A DNA stretch of 36,628 nucleotides from a virus (IMGVR_UViG_3300025483_000034:1-36628); one strand, 5' to 3'; counted from the first letter of the stretch, positions 24,640-33,523 are shown. Notes: a model not told the origin generated them from the letters alone. Numbers and translations: made by a program.

Positions 24640-26877
24640 TTATCCTATTTTCTTTAGTGAGTGTGTTTGTGTTGCCAACCAATATTTGTCTGGTAATCCA
24701 GCCATCTTAGATGCTTTCTTAATAGCTTCAACTGTATTTCTTGCTTTTACTTTATATACATTCTTCTTAGATAGTTTAACACCACCAAGATTCATATCAG
24801 CAAAACTCATTTCCCAAGTTGCAAATCCACCTTCGTTGATTTCTTCTTCTTCTACTTCTTCGGATTCGTTTACTTTTTTATTACTAACTGAAGCTAACAT
24901 ATCTTTTGCTGATACTTTCATCTTCATTAATTTAGATGATGGTAGTTCACCAAATCCAAATGACTCGTTTAACATAGAAGTAAGTTTCATTGATTTAGAT
25001 TCGTTTGAAAATTCTTTTGCGTTTTCTTTATCATCCTTATCAACTGATTTTACAGGATACGTTTTACCATCTACAGAAAATTCACTATCACCATTTGCGA
25101 TTGCTTTAGCTCTAGCGGCACCGAATTCATTTCCTTCTTCAACCGTTTCTTCTTCATCATGCGATTCATTGATTTCGTAATACTTTCCTAACACTTCACC
25201 TATTTCATCATAAGTAGATTCTAATCTCTGTTGTAGTGTTCCAACTTCTCTCAAAGTTTTCTCAAATATTCTAAATGATTCATTCATTCTCTTTACGTGT
25301 CTACTAACTGTAATACCATCAAATGAACCTTCAGTTTCTTTAACCATATTTTTACCAGCTGATTCTACTAACCCTCTGATTGATTCGTACACATCAGATA
25401 ATCCTTCGTTTCTATATACAGTTTCACCAAACGATTTGTATGCTTTAACTGCTTCTAAAAATGCTTGCTTTTGTTCCGTAGTCATTTCTGAAGATTCTTC
25501 TCTTCTCTCTTCATCGTTTTCTTTAACGAATGGAGTGTGGAATGGGTTTGAATAAACTTTACCGTTTTCAAACGATTCTTTTAATATATCTTTTAGTTTC
25601 ATAGTTCCCTCTTTTGTTATTTCCATCATCTTCTTAGCCTCAGCTTCGATTTGTTTCTTAATGTTAGATGGTACTTTTTTATCGTAATATTTTATTTTTC
25701 CTTTTGAATCAATGTGAGCTACATTTTTGTAATCACCATTTTCTTCTTCGGCTTTATTGTAAACAGTCAATCCGTTTCCTTTACGAGCCATTCCAATATC
25801 GTACTTAGCTTCGTTCATTACTGATTCGCTCATACTTAATATTGCTTTTTTCTTTTTCAACATTAGTTTAAGAAATAACTCTACCAATTTACCATTCTTA
25901 TCATCAGTCATACGGTGTGGTCTACCAACAAAATCTTGTCCGATACCATCCATCTTACCTGAACGTTGAAATTTAATCATACCTGATTGTGATTTAATTG
26001 CAAAGTCACCCATACCTAAATGTACAAGCTCTGAATTTGGTAATACACCTTTACTATAGTTTACAAAGTTACTATCTACTATTGTTTGGTTTCCAACTCT
26101 TTCGTAGTGACCTACATCCTTACCTTCATTTACTACTGATTCATCAACTGCTGGTTTAATAAACATTAATCCAACTTTTGATTTAGGTACTTTTAATTTT
26201 TTGATTGCTAATAGTTTTGCGTTGTAAAGGTCTTTAGCTTCACCTTTTTTAATTTCAATTTTCTTACCATTGTATCCAGCAATCCATCCTGCAAACGTTG
26301 ATTCGTTTACTGATTCGTTCTTTGTATCTGAATACAAATCTTTAACCCACTCCATTGATTCTTTATTTGGCTTAACCTGCTTACCATACTTTTTGAAGAA
26401 TTTTTTAATAAACTCTTCTTCAGTTGATGATGACTTAATTGTAAGGTGTATATCACTCATCACACCCTCTTTAAGTCCCTCAGGAACACAATTAGGAACA
26501 TCTTTACCATTCTTCTTCTTCATACCTACCATTTGGTAGTTCTTCCAACAGGGGTTATCATCTTCATTTACATTATCTCTCATTGCTTTTGATAAATCGC
26601 TGATGTACTTTAGTTCTTCTTTAGCACCTTTGTGTTTAGCGTATCTATCTAAACCAAACGACATCATAATACCTAATGATAAATGTAATCTAGCTTTTGC
26701 TGCTTTTGGATACTTTCTACCATAAGGAGATGAGTTAAACCAATCAATCATAGCTTGTGCCATTTCTTTTGATAGTTTGATTCCCTCTACTCTATCAGTA
26801 TTTCCTTTTACAATCTGTTTTAGTCCACCGATTGCTGAGATTTCGTTAAGTGAGTTTTTTATATCTGTTAATTTCAT
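24640..26877 (-). CDS. Modular internal head protein candidate with many gp21-type sites
   Basis: 745-aa protein between the gp21 protease and gp22. The start at 26877 (MKLTDIKNSLNE) has AAGGG upstream and lies 10 bases after gp21; an ATG 30 bases earlier lacks a ribosome site. It reads as short domains joined by linkers rich in xNE or xxEG: at residues 10-12 (LNE), 190-192 (VNE), 249-251 (VNE), 354-356 (MNE), 531-533 (MNE), 569-571 (INE), 636-638 (LNE), 669-671 (VNE) and 680-682 (INE). T4 gp21 cuts after Glu in [LI]xE, so it should be diced in the prohead. Modules include TFAGWIAGYNGKKIEIKKGE, KYDIGMARKGNGLTVYNKAE, a long helical part (475-570) and NEFGAARAKAIANGDSEF. The fates of the pieces are unknown; packaged internal proteins are the T4 parallel. 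Confidence 0.75.
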   Translation of the reverse strand: MKLTDIKNSLNEISAIGGLKQIVKGNTDRVEGIKLSKEMAQAMIDWFNSSPYGRKYPKAAKARLHLSLGIMMSFGLDRYAKHKGAKEELKYISDLSKAMRDNVNEDDNPCWKNYQMVGMKKKNGKDVPNCVPEGLKEGVMSDIHLTIKSSSTEEEFIKKFFKKYGKQVKPNKESMEWVKDLYSDTKNESVNESTFAGWIAGYNGKKIEIKKGEAKDLYNAKLLAIKKLKVPKSKVGLMFIKPAVDESVVNEGKDVGHYERVGNQTIVDSNFVNYSKGVLPNSELVHLGMGDFAIKSQSGMIKFQRSGKMDGIGQDFVGRPHRMTDDKNGKLVELFLKLMLKKKKAILSMSESVMNEAKYDIGMARKGNGLTVYNKAEEENGDYKNVAHIDSKGKIKYYDKKVPSNIKKQIEAEAKKMMEITKEGTMKLKDILKESFENGKVYSNPFHTPFVKENDEERREESSEMTTEQKQAFLEAVKAYKSFGETVYRNEGLSDVYESIRGLVESAGKNMVKETEGSFDGITVSRHVKRMNESFRIFEKTLREVGTLQQRLESTYDEIGEVLGKYYEINESHDEEETVEEGNEFGAARAKAIANGDSEFSVDGKTYPVKSVDKDDKENAKEFSNESKSMKLTSMLNESFGFGELPSSKLMKMKVSAKDMLASVSNKKVNESEEVEEEEINEGGFATWEMSFADMNLGGVKLSKKNVYKVKARNTVEAIKKASKMAGLPDKYWLATQTHSLKKIG

Positions 26878-26887
26878 ATTATTTCCC

Positions 26888-27505
26888 TTAGATTGAACAA
26901 ACACCATCTATTTCACAGATGATATCTCTTACCAATGTATTAATTTTTTTATATGAAGGTTTTTTACCCTTACTTACTACTGATTCATTTACAGGTCTCA
27001 TAAATGCACCATGTGTTGATGGGTTTGAAACAAAATCCCAACAAATTAAATCAAAATCATCTTCTACAGTTACAGTTTTACCATTACTAGCTTCTTTTAC
27101 AGAACCCATACCTCTTGAAGAGATACCAACAGTACAACCTGCCTCTAAAAGTTCTTTGAGGATGTTGCCTGCTGGAGTTTTAAGTACTTCTACCTTACCC
27201 ATTACATCATCACCCTTCCAATATACTTCTCTGATGATATGTGAAGTATTTTTTAGTTCAACTACAGAAGATTCAGGATGGTCTAACTCACCAAATGCTC
27301 TATTTTCTTTAATTTCTCTACCTTTGTACTTTTCCACTTCTCTTTCTAAGATTGAACGTGGATAAACTCTACCATTTTGGTTTTCAGCTTCAGCTCTTTG
27401 TAGCACACCATTAACAATCAACCTACCATTGTTATCTTCCAATGATTCATTGATTTGCCTCTTAGTTAGAGTAAAAGGAATTGTATCTATAAGTAATCTA
27501 CCCAT
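26888..27505 (-). CDS. 21: Prohead maturation protease, gp21-like
   Basis: 205-aa serine protease that cleaves scaffold, capsid and internal proteins inside the prohead (T4 gp21 is 212 aa). Likely catalytic residues are His76 in FGELDHPESS and Ser129 or Ser130 in CTVGISSRGMGSV, the herpes-type assembly protease pattern; DFVSNPSTHGAFM near 158-169 is also typical. The start is the ATG at 27505 with GGGGAG 7 bases before it, not the ATG 12 bases earlier. That start overlaps the stop of the 44-aa gene by one base (TAATG). QINES (17-21) and PVNES (171-175) are possible self-cleavage sites, as T4 gp21 also processes itself. Confidence 0.93.
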   Translation of the reverse strand: MGRLLIDTIPFTLTKRQINESLEDNNGRLIVNGVLQRAEAENQNGRVYPRSILEREVEKYKGREIKENRAFGELDHPESSVVELKNTSHIIREVYWKGDDVMGKVEVLKTPAGNILKELLEAGCTVGISSRGMGSVKEASNGKTVTVEDDFDLICWDFVSNPSTHGAFMRPVNESVVSKGKKPSYKKINTLVRDIICEIDGVCSI

Positions 27506-27639
27506 TATGCTCCCCACACTTTTCGTTTTCTATATAAATCAAACATGATTTGTGCTACTTCATATCTTATAAGTAGACGAATATTCTCCAAATCCTTATT
27601 TGAAAGTTCTTCTTTTAATATTTTCTTTTTTAAACTCAT
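27505..27639 (-). CDS. 44-aa protein coupled to gp21
   Basis: Short gene too small for usual cut-offs. It encodes MSLKKKILKEELSNKDLENI and continues with RLLIRYEVAQIMFDLYRKRK, ending VWGA. It is amphipathic, basic and probably all helical. Its ATG overlaps the stop of the 162-aa gene (ATGA) and its TAA overlaps the gp21 start (TAATG), so it is embedded in a translationally coupled row, strong evidence that it is real. It has no Shine-Dalgarno of its own. T4 places small core proteins gp67 and gp68 between gp20 and gp21; this may be an analogue. I cannot show homology. Confidence 0.75.
   Translation of the reverse strand: MSLKKKILKEELSNKDLENIRLLIRYEVAQIMFDLYRKRKVWGA
27533..27540 (-). promoter_or_regulatory. 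Near-match to the TATTTATA motif upstream of gp21
   Basis: GATTTATA, one base off the consensus, inside the 44-aa gene and 27 bases before the gp21 start. It could give gp21 an extra promoter; weak evidence. Confidence 0.25.
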
Positions 27640-28124
27640 GATGAAAGTTCTTTTAAGCTTCTAGCCACTTTTAACATACGTTCTGATATCTTAGAGAATC
27701 TTCTTTGAGTCGATTCCCAATACTGACCATTATGAACACCTGCTTCAGTTTTCAATTTAGTGTTTTGATTAACGATTCTCTCTAACTTAAACATCATACT
27801 ATTGATTTCTTTAATAGAATGGTTAATTTTCTGATGTTGTTTTAGGTTCTCATCTTTCTTATACTCTTTATAAGAAATTTCGTTAATTTTATTTTCTAAC
27901 TTACGTTCTAATGATTCTAATTTTTTTGAGTTCATCTTTGATTCCTTTGTTTTCTTATAACCTAACACCTCAATGTGGTCATCATCCAACTCATCCTCTT
28001 CTTTACTCTTAGAAAACGCATGTGGAGTTTTTACAGGGCCTTCACCACCATCTAAATTAGCAGTTACGTTAGCTTCTTCTATTTCTTCAAACTTATTTTC
28101 AATTTCTTTTAGTAAACTTTTCAT
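27636..28124 (-). CDS. Prohead core protein candidate, helical
   Basis: 162-aa protein between portal and protease. Residues 13-38 (EEIEEANVTANLDGGEGPVK and TPHAFSK) form a short conserved-looking segment. An acidic stretch (KEEDELDDDHIEV) follows, and from residue 60 it is a long coiled coil (MNSKKLESLERKLENKINEI). Its ATG overlaps the stop of the preceding gene (ATGA), with AAAGGG upstream. Location and charge match the role of T4 gp67/gp68 in the prohead core. LKE at 5-7, IEE at 15-17 and INE at about 95 could be gp21 sites. Family not recognised with certainty. Confidence 0.72.
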   Translation of the reverse strand: MKSLLKEIENKFEEIEEANVTANLDGGEGPVKTPHAFSKSKEEDELDDDHIEVLGYKKTKESKMNSKKLESLERKLENKINEISYKEYKKDENLKQHQKINHSIKEINSMMFKLERIVNQNTKLKTEAGVHNGQYWESTQRRFSKISERMLKVARSLKELSS

Positions 28125-28969
28125 TTGAATACCCTTTTTAGTTCGTTATGAAGTTCTGTATATCTTAGTAATGATAAAATCTGAGCTTCTGTAATTACTT
28201 TAGCTATCTTTACTTTGGATATTAGTTTTACAACTTCGTTTACTTTAATCTGAGTAACCTTATCTGTAACTTTAACTGCTTTAATGCTTTTTGATAAAGA
28301 ATTACATTCTCTTACTACAAACTTTTTCAGTTTTTCAGAATTATCTACAGAGTTAATATACTCTCTAAGGATATCTTGCTGTTTATCAGTTAATGTAGTA
28401 TATTTGTTGTTGAAATTTTCAACTAACATCTTCCAAGCAAGTAATCTTACTTCTTTTGGTTGTTTTGAATACTCTTCATTAATAGTACTAACTACTACAT
28501 CAGTAGGTTGTGAGTTGCCTGTTAAAGATTCCATTAATGTAGATTTACATTCTACATATTCTTTTGGATTATCTGAATTGCTATGTTCAAACAATTTATA
28601 TATAGATGCATTCTCTTTATAGTTAGATACTCTATAGTTAAAGAAATCTTCTAATACAAAGTTTTTCTTTATTGCTTTAATCAGATTGTATTTTTGTTTA
28701 TTAAGAGCCGATTCACTTAATTTAGCTCGTTCGCTTAAAATAATGTTTACAAATTCAGAAGCTTTGTAGTCTGAACTGAATGATTCTTCTATCAACGCTT
28801 TATACAGTCTAAGCTCTTTAGCTAACTCAGTACTTTTACCAAAATGCTCTCTTATAGTATAAGTAGCTTTAGAATCTCTGTTGTTTAAAGTATCAGTACT
28901 TATCTGTCGCACTAATAATTCAAATAGAATTCCTGTGTTTTTGTACTTACTATGTTTTAATTTTTTCAT
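28121..28969 (-). CDS. Hypothetical protein between portal and protease
   Basis: 282-aa helical, basic protein. The start at 28969 (MKKLKHSKYKNTGILFELLV) has GAGGA 6 to 7 bases upstream, better than the ATG 12 bases earlier. The KYKNTGILFELLVRQIS opening looks like a conserved motif of this position in marine T4-like phages. There is no membrane segment, no enzyme motif and few Gly or Pro, so it is likely an extended helical bundle. It is first in the 282-162-44-gp21-745-131 unit, with TATTTATA 44 bases upstream. A prohead core or initiator role is possible from context. Confidence 0.7.
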   Translation of the reverse strand: MKKLKHSKYKNTGILFELLVRQISTDTLNNRDSKATYTIREHFGKSTELAKELRLYKALIEESFSSDYKASEFVNIILSERAKLSESALNKQKYNLIKAIKKNFVLEDFFNYRVSNYKENASIYKLFEHSNSDNPKEYVECKSTLMESLTGNSQPTDVVVSTINEEYSKQPKEVRLLAWKMLVENFNNKYTTLTDKQQDILREYINSVDNSEKLKKFVVRECNSLSKSIKAVKVTDKVTQIKVNEVVKLISKVKIAKVITEAQILSLLRYTELHNELKRVFK

Positions 28970-29013
28970 TGTGTTCCTCATCGTTTTGGATAAAAGTAAC
29001 TATGTATTTTGTT

Positions 29014-29021
29014 TATAAATA
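29014..29021 (-). promoter_or_regulatory. TATTTATA motif, candidate promoter for the prohead unit
   Basis: Exact motif 44 bases before the start at 28969, in the gap after the portal gene. Confidence 0.6.
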
Positions 29022-29029
29022 TAATAATT

Positions 29030-30907
29030 TTAAGAATCCAATATGTTTTTTTCATCTAATAATGGTGATGGTGTCTCATTTGTATCAGTTTTTAAAGATT
29101 CACGCAACATTTCCTTTGTTTTTACTTTAGATTTCATACGTGATACTATCCCTGTAATTTGTTCTTGATTGATAACTGAAGTAGCATTGTATCGTTCATT
29201 CTTAGATAAAGATTTGTTACCTAATGGGTCTCTACCAAATGGATTTTCATCCGTACCATAGTTACCACCTTCTTTAGGTCTACCTGCTCCATCAAATCCA
29301 CCTTCTGGCGCCCCACCTTTGTTTTCACCAAATGGGTCGTTTCCACTATCACCACCACCTTCATCACCACCTTGTTGTAATGTTGCTAAATCATGTGGAG
29401 TACCAAATGATTCACCAGTCTTAACCGGGTCATTACCTTCTGATTCAATTTGTTCATGTCTGAATCCTAATTTTAAATCATTGATAACTTTGAATTGCTC
29501 TTCTTTCCACTCATCTTCACTCATATTGAATATATTCTTATAAACCCAATCTTGCGATACCATTTTTAAATCTTTTATATCGCTAGCCAATGAAATCTTT
29601 TCAGACCAAAGGTTTGCTTTCTCTTGCTCATATATAATAGATGGATTGGTAAGTTCTAATTCGAAGTTTACTAATTGGTCATCTGTATATCCTTGCGAAT
29701 ATAAATGTACAATTGCAATCTTAGTTAATTCTGAAAGTACAATCTTTTGGATTCTTTCTACAGAACGTGCAAATCTAATATCTTCTTGTGCTAATGTAGC
29801 TTTTCCTTCTACACCTTCTTCATACCCAATAAATGCTTTCGGAACTTTAAGTGCAGCTAACATTCTGTTTCTTAGGTATTCAATATCATCAATACCACCA
29901 AACTCCATTCCACTTAGGGAATCAATCTCAGTACCACTCTGCCCACCTCTTACAGGTAGATAGTAATCTTCCATCATATTCTGCATATTGAATTTAAGAT
30001 TGTAATCACCAGTAGTTTCATCGATATAAGGAACTTTTTTCATCTGGTCTATAATAGATGCCATATATGTATCTACTTCTGCAGGTGGAATGTTTCCAAT
30101 ATCAATTTTAAAGATTCTCTTTTCAGGTGCTCTCATAATTCTATGAATCATCATAGCATCTTCCATAAGAGTTAATTGTTTCCAAGTCTTTCTTGCACCT
30201 TCTAATAGTGAACGGCCATAAGGAAGGAAGTTTGTATCTGTTAATAATCTAAAGTGAGCCACCTGAAACGATTCTAAGAACTTAGTATTGTTTCTTTGTG
30301 AAATGGCGTTTGTATTTTGTTCTTCTACTTCAAATCTTACTGAGTAAGGATTATCTAAATCATATCCTTCTTCTCTACGAGTTTCATAACAAGATAATGG
30401 TTGTGCATTTACAACACCTAACTCATCATCAATATCTAAGTAAAGATAATAATCACCATATTTGTTCATACCTCTAACCCAAGACCAAAGATTGAACTCA
30501 ATGTTCAATACATCGTAGAATAAGTTATGTAATGTTTTCTTTAATTTTTCATCATTAGATTTAATACGGATTACATCACCCATATCATTTTTTAACGTAC
30601 ATTCATCTGAGTATATATCTAAAATAGATGAGATAATAGAATCCTTATCCATTGCCTCATAATCTGTATATAGTTCTAACTTATTTGAATGATAATTAAA
30701 TCTTTCGTTGTATGTTTGCCAATTCTTTCTTGAGTTAGAACCATGCAATCTACCATACCTATCATAATACGCAGAACCTCTACGATTACCATCAGATTGT
30801 AGTCTTGATGAATCTACTACCTTTAACTTATCTTTACCAACTCTTCTTACAACTACTTGAGTTGAGAATAATCTCTTTAATCTACCAAATAATGATGTAT
30901 CTGCCAT
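29030..30907 (-). CDS. 20: Portal vertex protein, gp20-like
   Basis: 625-aa portal subunit; a ring of twelve at one head vertex passes DNA and nucleates prohead assembly. T4 gp20 is 524 aa. Clear family blocks are EDAMMIHRIMRAPEKRIFKI (near 240), PYIDETTGDYNLKFNMQNMM, EDYYLPVRGGQSGTEIDSL and RNRMLAALKVPKAFIGYEEG (near 345). The extra length is a C-terminal tail from about residue 490, Gly/Pro-rich and acidic (GGDEGGGDSGNDPFGENKGG), then a short helical end. The Shine-Dalgarno is weak (AAAGAAAAAG without GG). It has its own TATTTATA motif 31 bases upstream. Confidence 0.95.
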   Translation of the reverse strand: MADTSLFGRLKRLFSTQVVVRRVGKDKLKVVDSSRLQSDGNRRGSAYYDRYGRLHGSNSRKNWQTYNERFNYHSNKLELYTDYEAMDKDSIISSILDIYSDECTLKNDMGDVIRIKSNDEKLKKTLHNLFYDVLNIEFNLWSWVRGMNKYGDYYLYLDIDDELGVVNAQPLSCYETRREEGYDLDNPYSVRFEVEEQNTNAISQRNNTKFLESFQVAHFRLLTDTNFLPYGRSLLEGARKTWKQLTLMEDAMMIHRIMRAPEKRIFKIDIGNIPPAEVDTYMASIIDQMKKVPYIDETTGDYNLKFNMQNMMEDYYLPVRGGQSGTEIDSLSGMEFGGIDDIEYLRNRMLAALKVPKAFIGYEEGVEGKATLAQEDIRFARSVERIQKIVLSELTKIAIVHLYSQGYTDDQLVNFELELTNPSIIYEQEKANLWSEKISLASDIKDLKMVSQDWVYKNIFNMSEDEWKEEQFKVINDLKLGFRHEQIESEGNDPVKTGESFGTPHDLATLQQGGDEGGGDSGNDPFGENKGGAPEGGFDGAGRPKEGGNYGTDENPFGRDPLGNKSLSKNERYNATSVINQEQITGIVSRMKSKVKTKEMLRESLKTDTNETPSPLLDEKNILDS

Positions 30908-30938
30908 AATGCTTTTTCTTTAATTATCACTTATAATA

Positions 30939-30946
30939 TATAAATA
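30939..30946 (-). promoter_or_regulatory. TATTTATA motif, candidate promoter for portal
   Basis: Exact motif 31 bases before the portal start. Confidence 0.6.
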
Positions 30947-30974
30947 TACAAAAAATATTTTTAATAACCTAATT

Positions 30975-32546
30975 TTATAGTAACCAACTTATATCTTCAT
31001 CACCTTTACCAGTTTTAACCTTCCAAGAATCCGTTGCTTTACCTTGGTTTGTTTTAAAAACACCTGAGTGTTTGGTAGTATGGTTTAATGCCCTTCTAGT
31101 TAATTCAATTCCTTGCTGTCTAAGTTTAAGTGCGGTATCTCTTACCCATAACCCTGTACAAAATGATATTGTTAAATCATCATTATATCCAGATTGAGCT
31201 TCTGCTCTACTTCCATTCCATATAAAAGTAAAAAGTTCATCAATTAATCTTTTGGAACGGATGATTGGAACTCTTTCTCTCATATAAGTATCTAATTTTG
31301 ATATAACTAATGGGCGTGTTCTACTAGTCATTGAAAACCCTGGAACCATTTGGGATTTATCTTTTAAATCATATCCCTTTTGTAAATGTATATCTTCATC
31401 TACATATCCAAATTCTTTAAAAGAATAATATAGATTAGAATAATTTCTATCTATTGCTTCTTGAATAACTGCCCAACCAATATTAGCGTTTTCAATCACT
31501 AATAATGCATCGTTCCATTCGGTTGCAACGTTTACTAACATATTACCATAATCTTTAGTACCAATCTTACCTTTGTACTCAGCAACCTGCTCTACACTCT
31601 CTACATCAATGACGTGGAATGCTGAATAATCTGCTCCATCACCTCTAGCGACATCGGCAACTACTACATAATCTTTAGTATAATTTGGTTGTGACCATAA
31701 CCAATAGTTTCCATCGAACCCTCTTTTTTCAACTGGTTCTTGTACATGAGTTTCTTCATACCATTTTAGGAGCTGCCCATCTACAACTGTATAACCAGAA
31801 CTGATAAAATCACAATCACATTCCTGTGCTGCCATCTTCTCACCTAATAGTTGAGTTTGTTCTACTCTCCAAGATTCATTTCTTTCAGGGTGTACAGTCC
31901 AATGAAGTTTGATTGGATTCCAACCATCATTCTGTTCACCTTTTAACCAAGTTTTGTGAAAGAAGTTACCAACACCATTGGGAGTTGATAATACAATTGC
32001 CTTACCACCAGTTGAAAGAGTAGATTGAGCGGATGCCCAAATCTCATCTACACTTTTAATAAATGCAGCTTCATCTATAATCAACATTGATAATGCTTCT
32101 GAACGACCTGCATCACCACTAGCTGATGTTGCTTTGATTGTTGAACCATTTCGTAATCGTAAGGATAGTTTGTTATCTTCTTCAGTTTCACCTCTTAGCC
32201 AACTCGGTAAGTTCTCATGCATATACCTAACCTTAGTAACTAAGTTTTTAGCTACCTCTTGTTTAGTTGCAATTACCAATATGTTTTTATCTTCGTGAAA
32301 TAACATCATCCATAAAGAATAACCTGCGGATAATGTTGAGATACCTAACTGACGTGATTTAAGGATTACATTGTATCGGTGGTCGTTAAACTCACCCATA
32401 ACATCTTCTTGGAAAGGATACAAATCAAAAAGAATCTTACCTCTCTTTGGGTGTTGTATATAACAATACTTCTTAAAGAAGTAAACTGGGTCTGTAGCAC
32501 ATTTAACGTACTCTTCCCTAATAAGTTCTTTTATGTTCTTGCTCAT
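30975..32546 (-). CDS. 17: Terminase large subunit, gp17-like
   Basis: 523-aa DNA-packaging motor: N-terminal ATPase and C-terminal RNase H-like nuclease. Walker A is SRQLGIST at residues 64-71 (T4 has SRQLGKTT), Walker B LIIDEAA at 155-161, and the coupling motif STPNG at 187-191. The nuclease has Asp298 in VVADVARGDGADYS, Glu352 in LLVIENANIG, and Asp456/457 in GYNDDLTISF. The start is the ATG at 32546 with GGGAAAG upstream, overlapping the previous stop (ATGA); a TTG 18 bases earlier is less likely. T4 gp17 is 610 aa; the shorter length is normal for related phages. Confidence 0.96.
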   Translation of the reverse strand: MSKNIKELIREEYVKCATDPVYFFKKYCYIQHPKRGKILFDLYPFQEDVMGEFNDHRYNVILKSRQLGISTLSAGYSLWMMLFHEDKNILVIATKQEVAKNLVTKVRYMHENLPSWLRGETEEDNKLSLRLRNGSTIKATSASGDAGRSEALSMLIIDEAAFIKSVDEIWASAQSTLSTGGKAIVLSTPNGVGNFFHKTWLKGEQNDGWNPIKLHWTVHPERNESWRVEQTQLLGEKMAAQECDCDFISSGYTVVDGQLLKWYEETHVQEPVEKRGFDGNYWLWSQPNYTKDYVVVADVARGDGADYSAFHVIDVESVEQVAEYKGKIGTKDYGNMLVNVATEWNDALLVIENANIGWAVIQEAIDRNYSNLYYSFKEFGYVDEDIHLQKGYDLKDKSQMVPGFSMTSRTRPLVISKLDTYMRERVPIIRSKRLIDELFTFIWNGSRAEAQSGYNDDLTISFCTGLWVRDTALKLRQQGIELTRRALNHTTKHSGVFKTNQGKATDSWKVKTGKGDEDISWLL

Positions 32547-33142
32547 TTCTTTCCCAATTTCCAAAGAAACTGAGTAGATATGATTGGTTGGAATTGGTCA
32601 TTTAATCCAATACCCAATCCAAATGCCTGCTTCTTCTTTGTTCTAAGTAATATAGAACCACCAACATAATTAAATTGCTTAGTTGTTCCATTCAAACCAA
32701 ATCCTACATAGAATTCGTTTTTATTAATATACTTTGTTTCAGTTACAGTAGTTGTTGGGTAGATTAAATCGTAGATTATTTTTCTTGATAAAATTTTGTT
32801 CTGTGAGATAGTATCTTTAATTGTTAAATTCAATGAATCTAATTGTTGAAAGTCCTCATAAACATATTTTGCGAAGTAATCCTCTAAAATAGATAGAGTA
32901 TCAATTTTCTGAGTTAGCCTAATGGTATCAATCTCAGTTTTGATTCTGGTAACTATTTTAGGAACGTATTTTGTAACTTCTTTAGTAATGGTGTCGTATT
33001 TCGTTTCTACCTTTGTGATAATAGTAGGCTCGGATGGAGTATTATCTACTCCACCTGTACCACTGCATTGTCTTAGAAAAATTATTACTATAATTAATAC
33101 TAAGATTATCAGATTCTTAAAATTTCCGATATACTTTTCCAT
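32543..33142 (-). CDS. Membrane-anchored protein with coiled coil and beta-rich end
   Basis: 199-aa protein. Residues 9-25 (FKNLIILVLIIVIIFLR) are a transmembrane or signal-anchor segment, followed by QCSGTGG, which could even be a lipobox-like Cys site. The middle is a Thr/Lys-rich, probably coiled stretch. The C-terminal 60 residues show alternating strands (NEFYVGFGLNGT, FGLGIGLNDQF, STQFLWKLGKK), like the outer-membrane-type ends of small proteins in Bacteroidota phages. A spanin-like or envelope role in lysis is a guess. No Shine-Dalgarno is seen. It is coupled to terminase by ATGA and follows the 110-aa gene by 9 bases. Confidence 0.65.
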   Translation of the reverse strand: MEKYIGNFKNLIILVLIIVIIFLRQCSGTGGVDNTPSEPTIITKVETKYDTITKEVTKYVPKIVTRIKTEIDTIRLTQKIDTLSILEDYFAKYVYEDFQQLDSLNLTIKDTISQNKILSRKIIYDLIYPTTTVTETKYINKNEFYVGFGLNGTTKQFNYVGGSILLRTKKKQAFGLGIGLNDQFQPIISTQFLWKLGKK

Positions 33143-33151
33143 TTGCTACGC

Positions 33152-33484
33152 TTATTTTTTAGTAGCAGGTTTTCTTTTTTTGTTTGCTGGCTTTCTACCT
33201 TTTCGGTTTCCACCCTTTGCAGCTTCTACAACATCTTTAGATTGTTTAGCTAAGTTTTTACCAGCTTCTTTAACGTCTTTAAGTTCTTCTTTAACTCTCT
33301 TAACTCTACGTTTAACTTCTGATTTTACTTCTGCTACTTCTTCTTTGATATCTTCTACTGTATCCTCTACTACATCAGGAATAAAATCTCCATCTCTATC
33401 TTTGATTTTTCCAGTGTATAGTAAAACTGCGTATGTTGCTGCTATAACTGCTACAATTCCTACGATAATTAATAATGTACTCAT
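33152..33484 (-). CDS. Small membrane protein with DxDGDxIPD motif
   Basis: 110-aa protein. Residues 3-23 (TLLIIVGIVAVIAATYAVLL) span the membrane. DRDGDFIPD (29-37) is a calcium-binding-like loop of the thrombospondin type 3 or EF-hand kind. A strongly charged coiled coil follows (EDTVEDIKEEVAEVKSEVKR), and the end is a Lys/Arg-rich tail (GNRKGRKPANKKRKPATKK). Similar TM-DxDGD-coil proteins occur in Bacteroidota phages, to my recollection, without a proven role. AAAAGG precedes the ATG. With the next gene it may form an envelope or lysis pair. Confidence 0.7.
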   Translation of the reverse strand: MSTLLIIVGIVAVIAATYAVLLYTGKIKDRDGDFIPDVVEDTVEDIKEEVAEVKSEVKRRVKRVKEELKDVKEAGKNLAKQSKDVVEAAKGGNRKGRKPANKKRKPATKK

Positions 33485-33515
33485 AATTTGCCTTTTTAGA
33501 TTAAACTTCTTATAC

Positions 33516-33523
33516 TATAAATA
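33516..33523 (-). promoter_or_regulatory. TATTTATA motif, candidate promoter for 110-aa, 199-aa and terminase unit
   Basis: Exact motif 31 bases before the start at 33484. Just before it in the gene sense is a loose ATGGTAA/TTACCAT inverted repeat spanning the end of the 594-aa gene. Confidence 0.6.

Noticed and set aside
24686-25180. 164-codon plus-strand frame, and similar ones at 26919-27365, 32922-33572 and 1780-2181
   Set aside because: All lie opposite well-supported genes and have no ribosome site or recognisable product.
30950-30962. AAAAATATTTTT palindrome after the portal promoter as a terminator
   Set aside because: No loop and no GC in the stem; simple AT-rich DNA.
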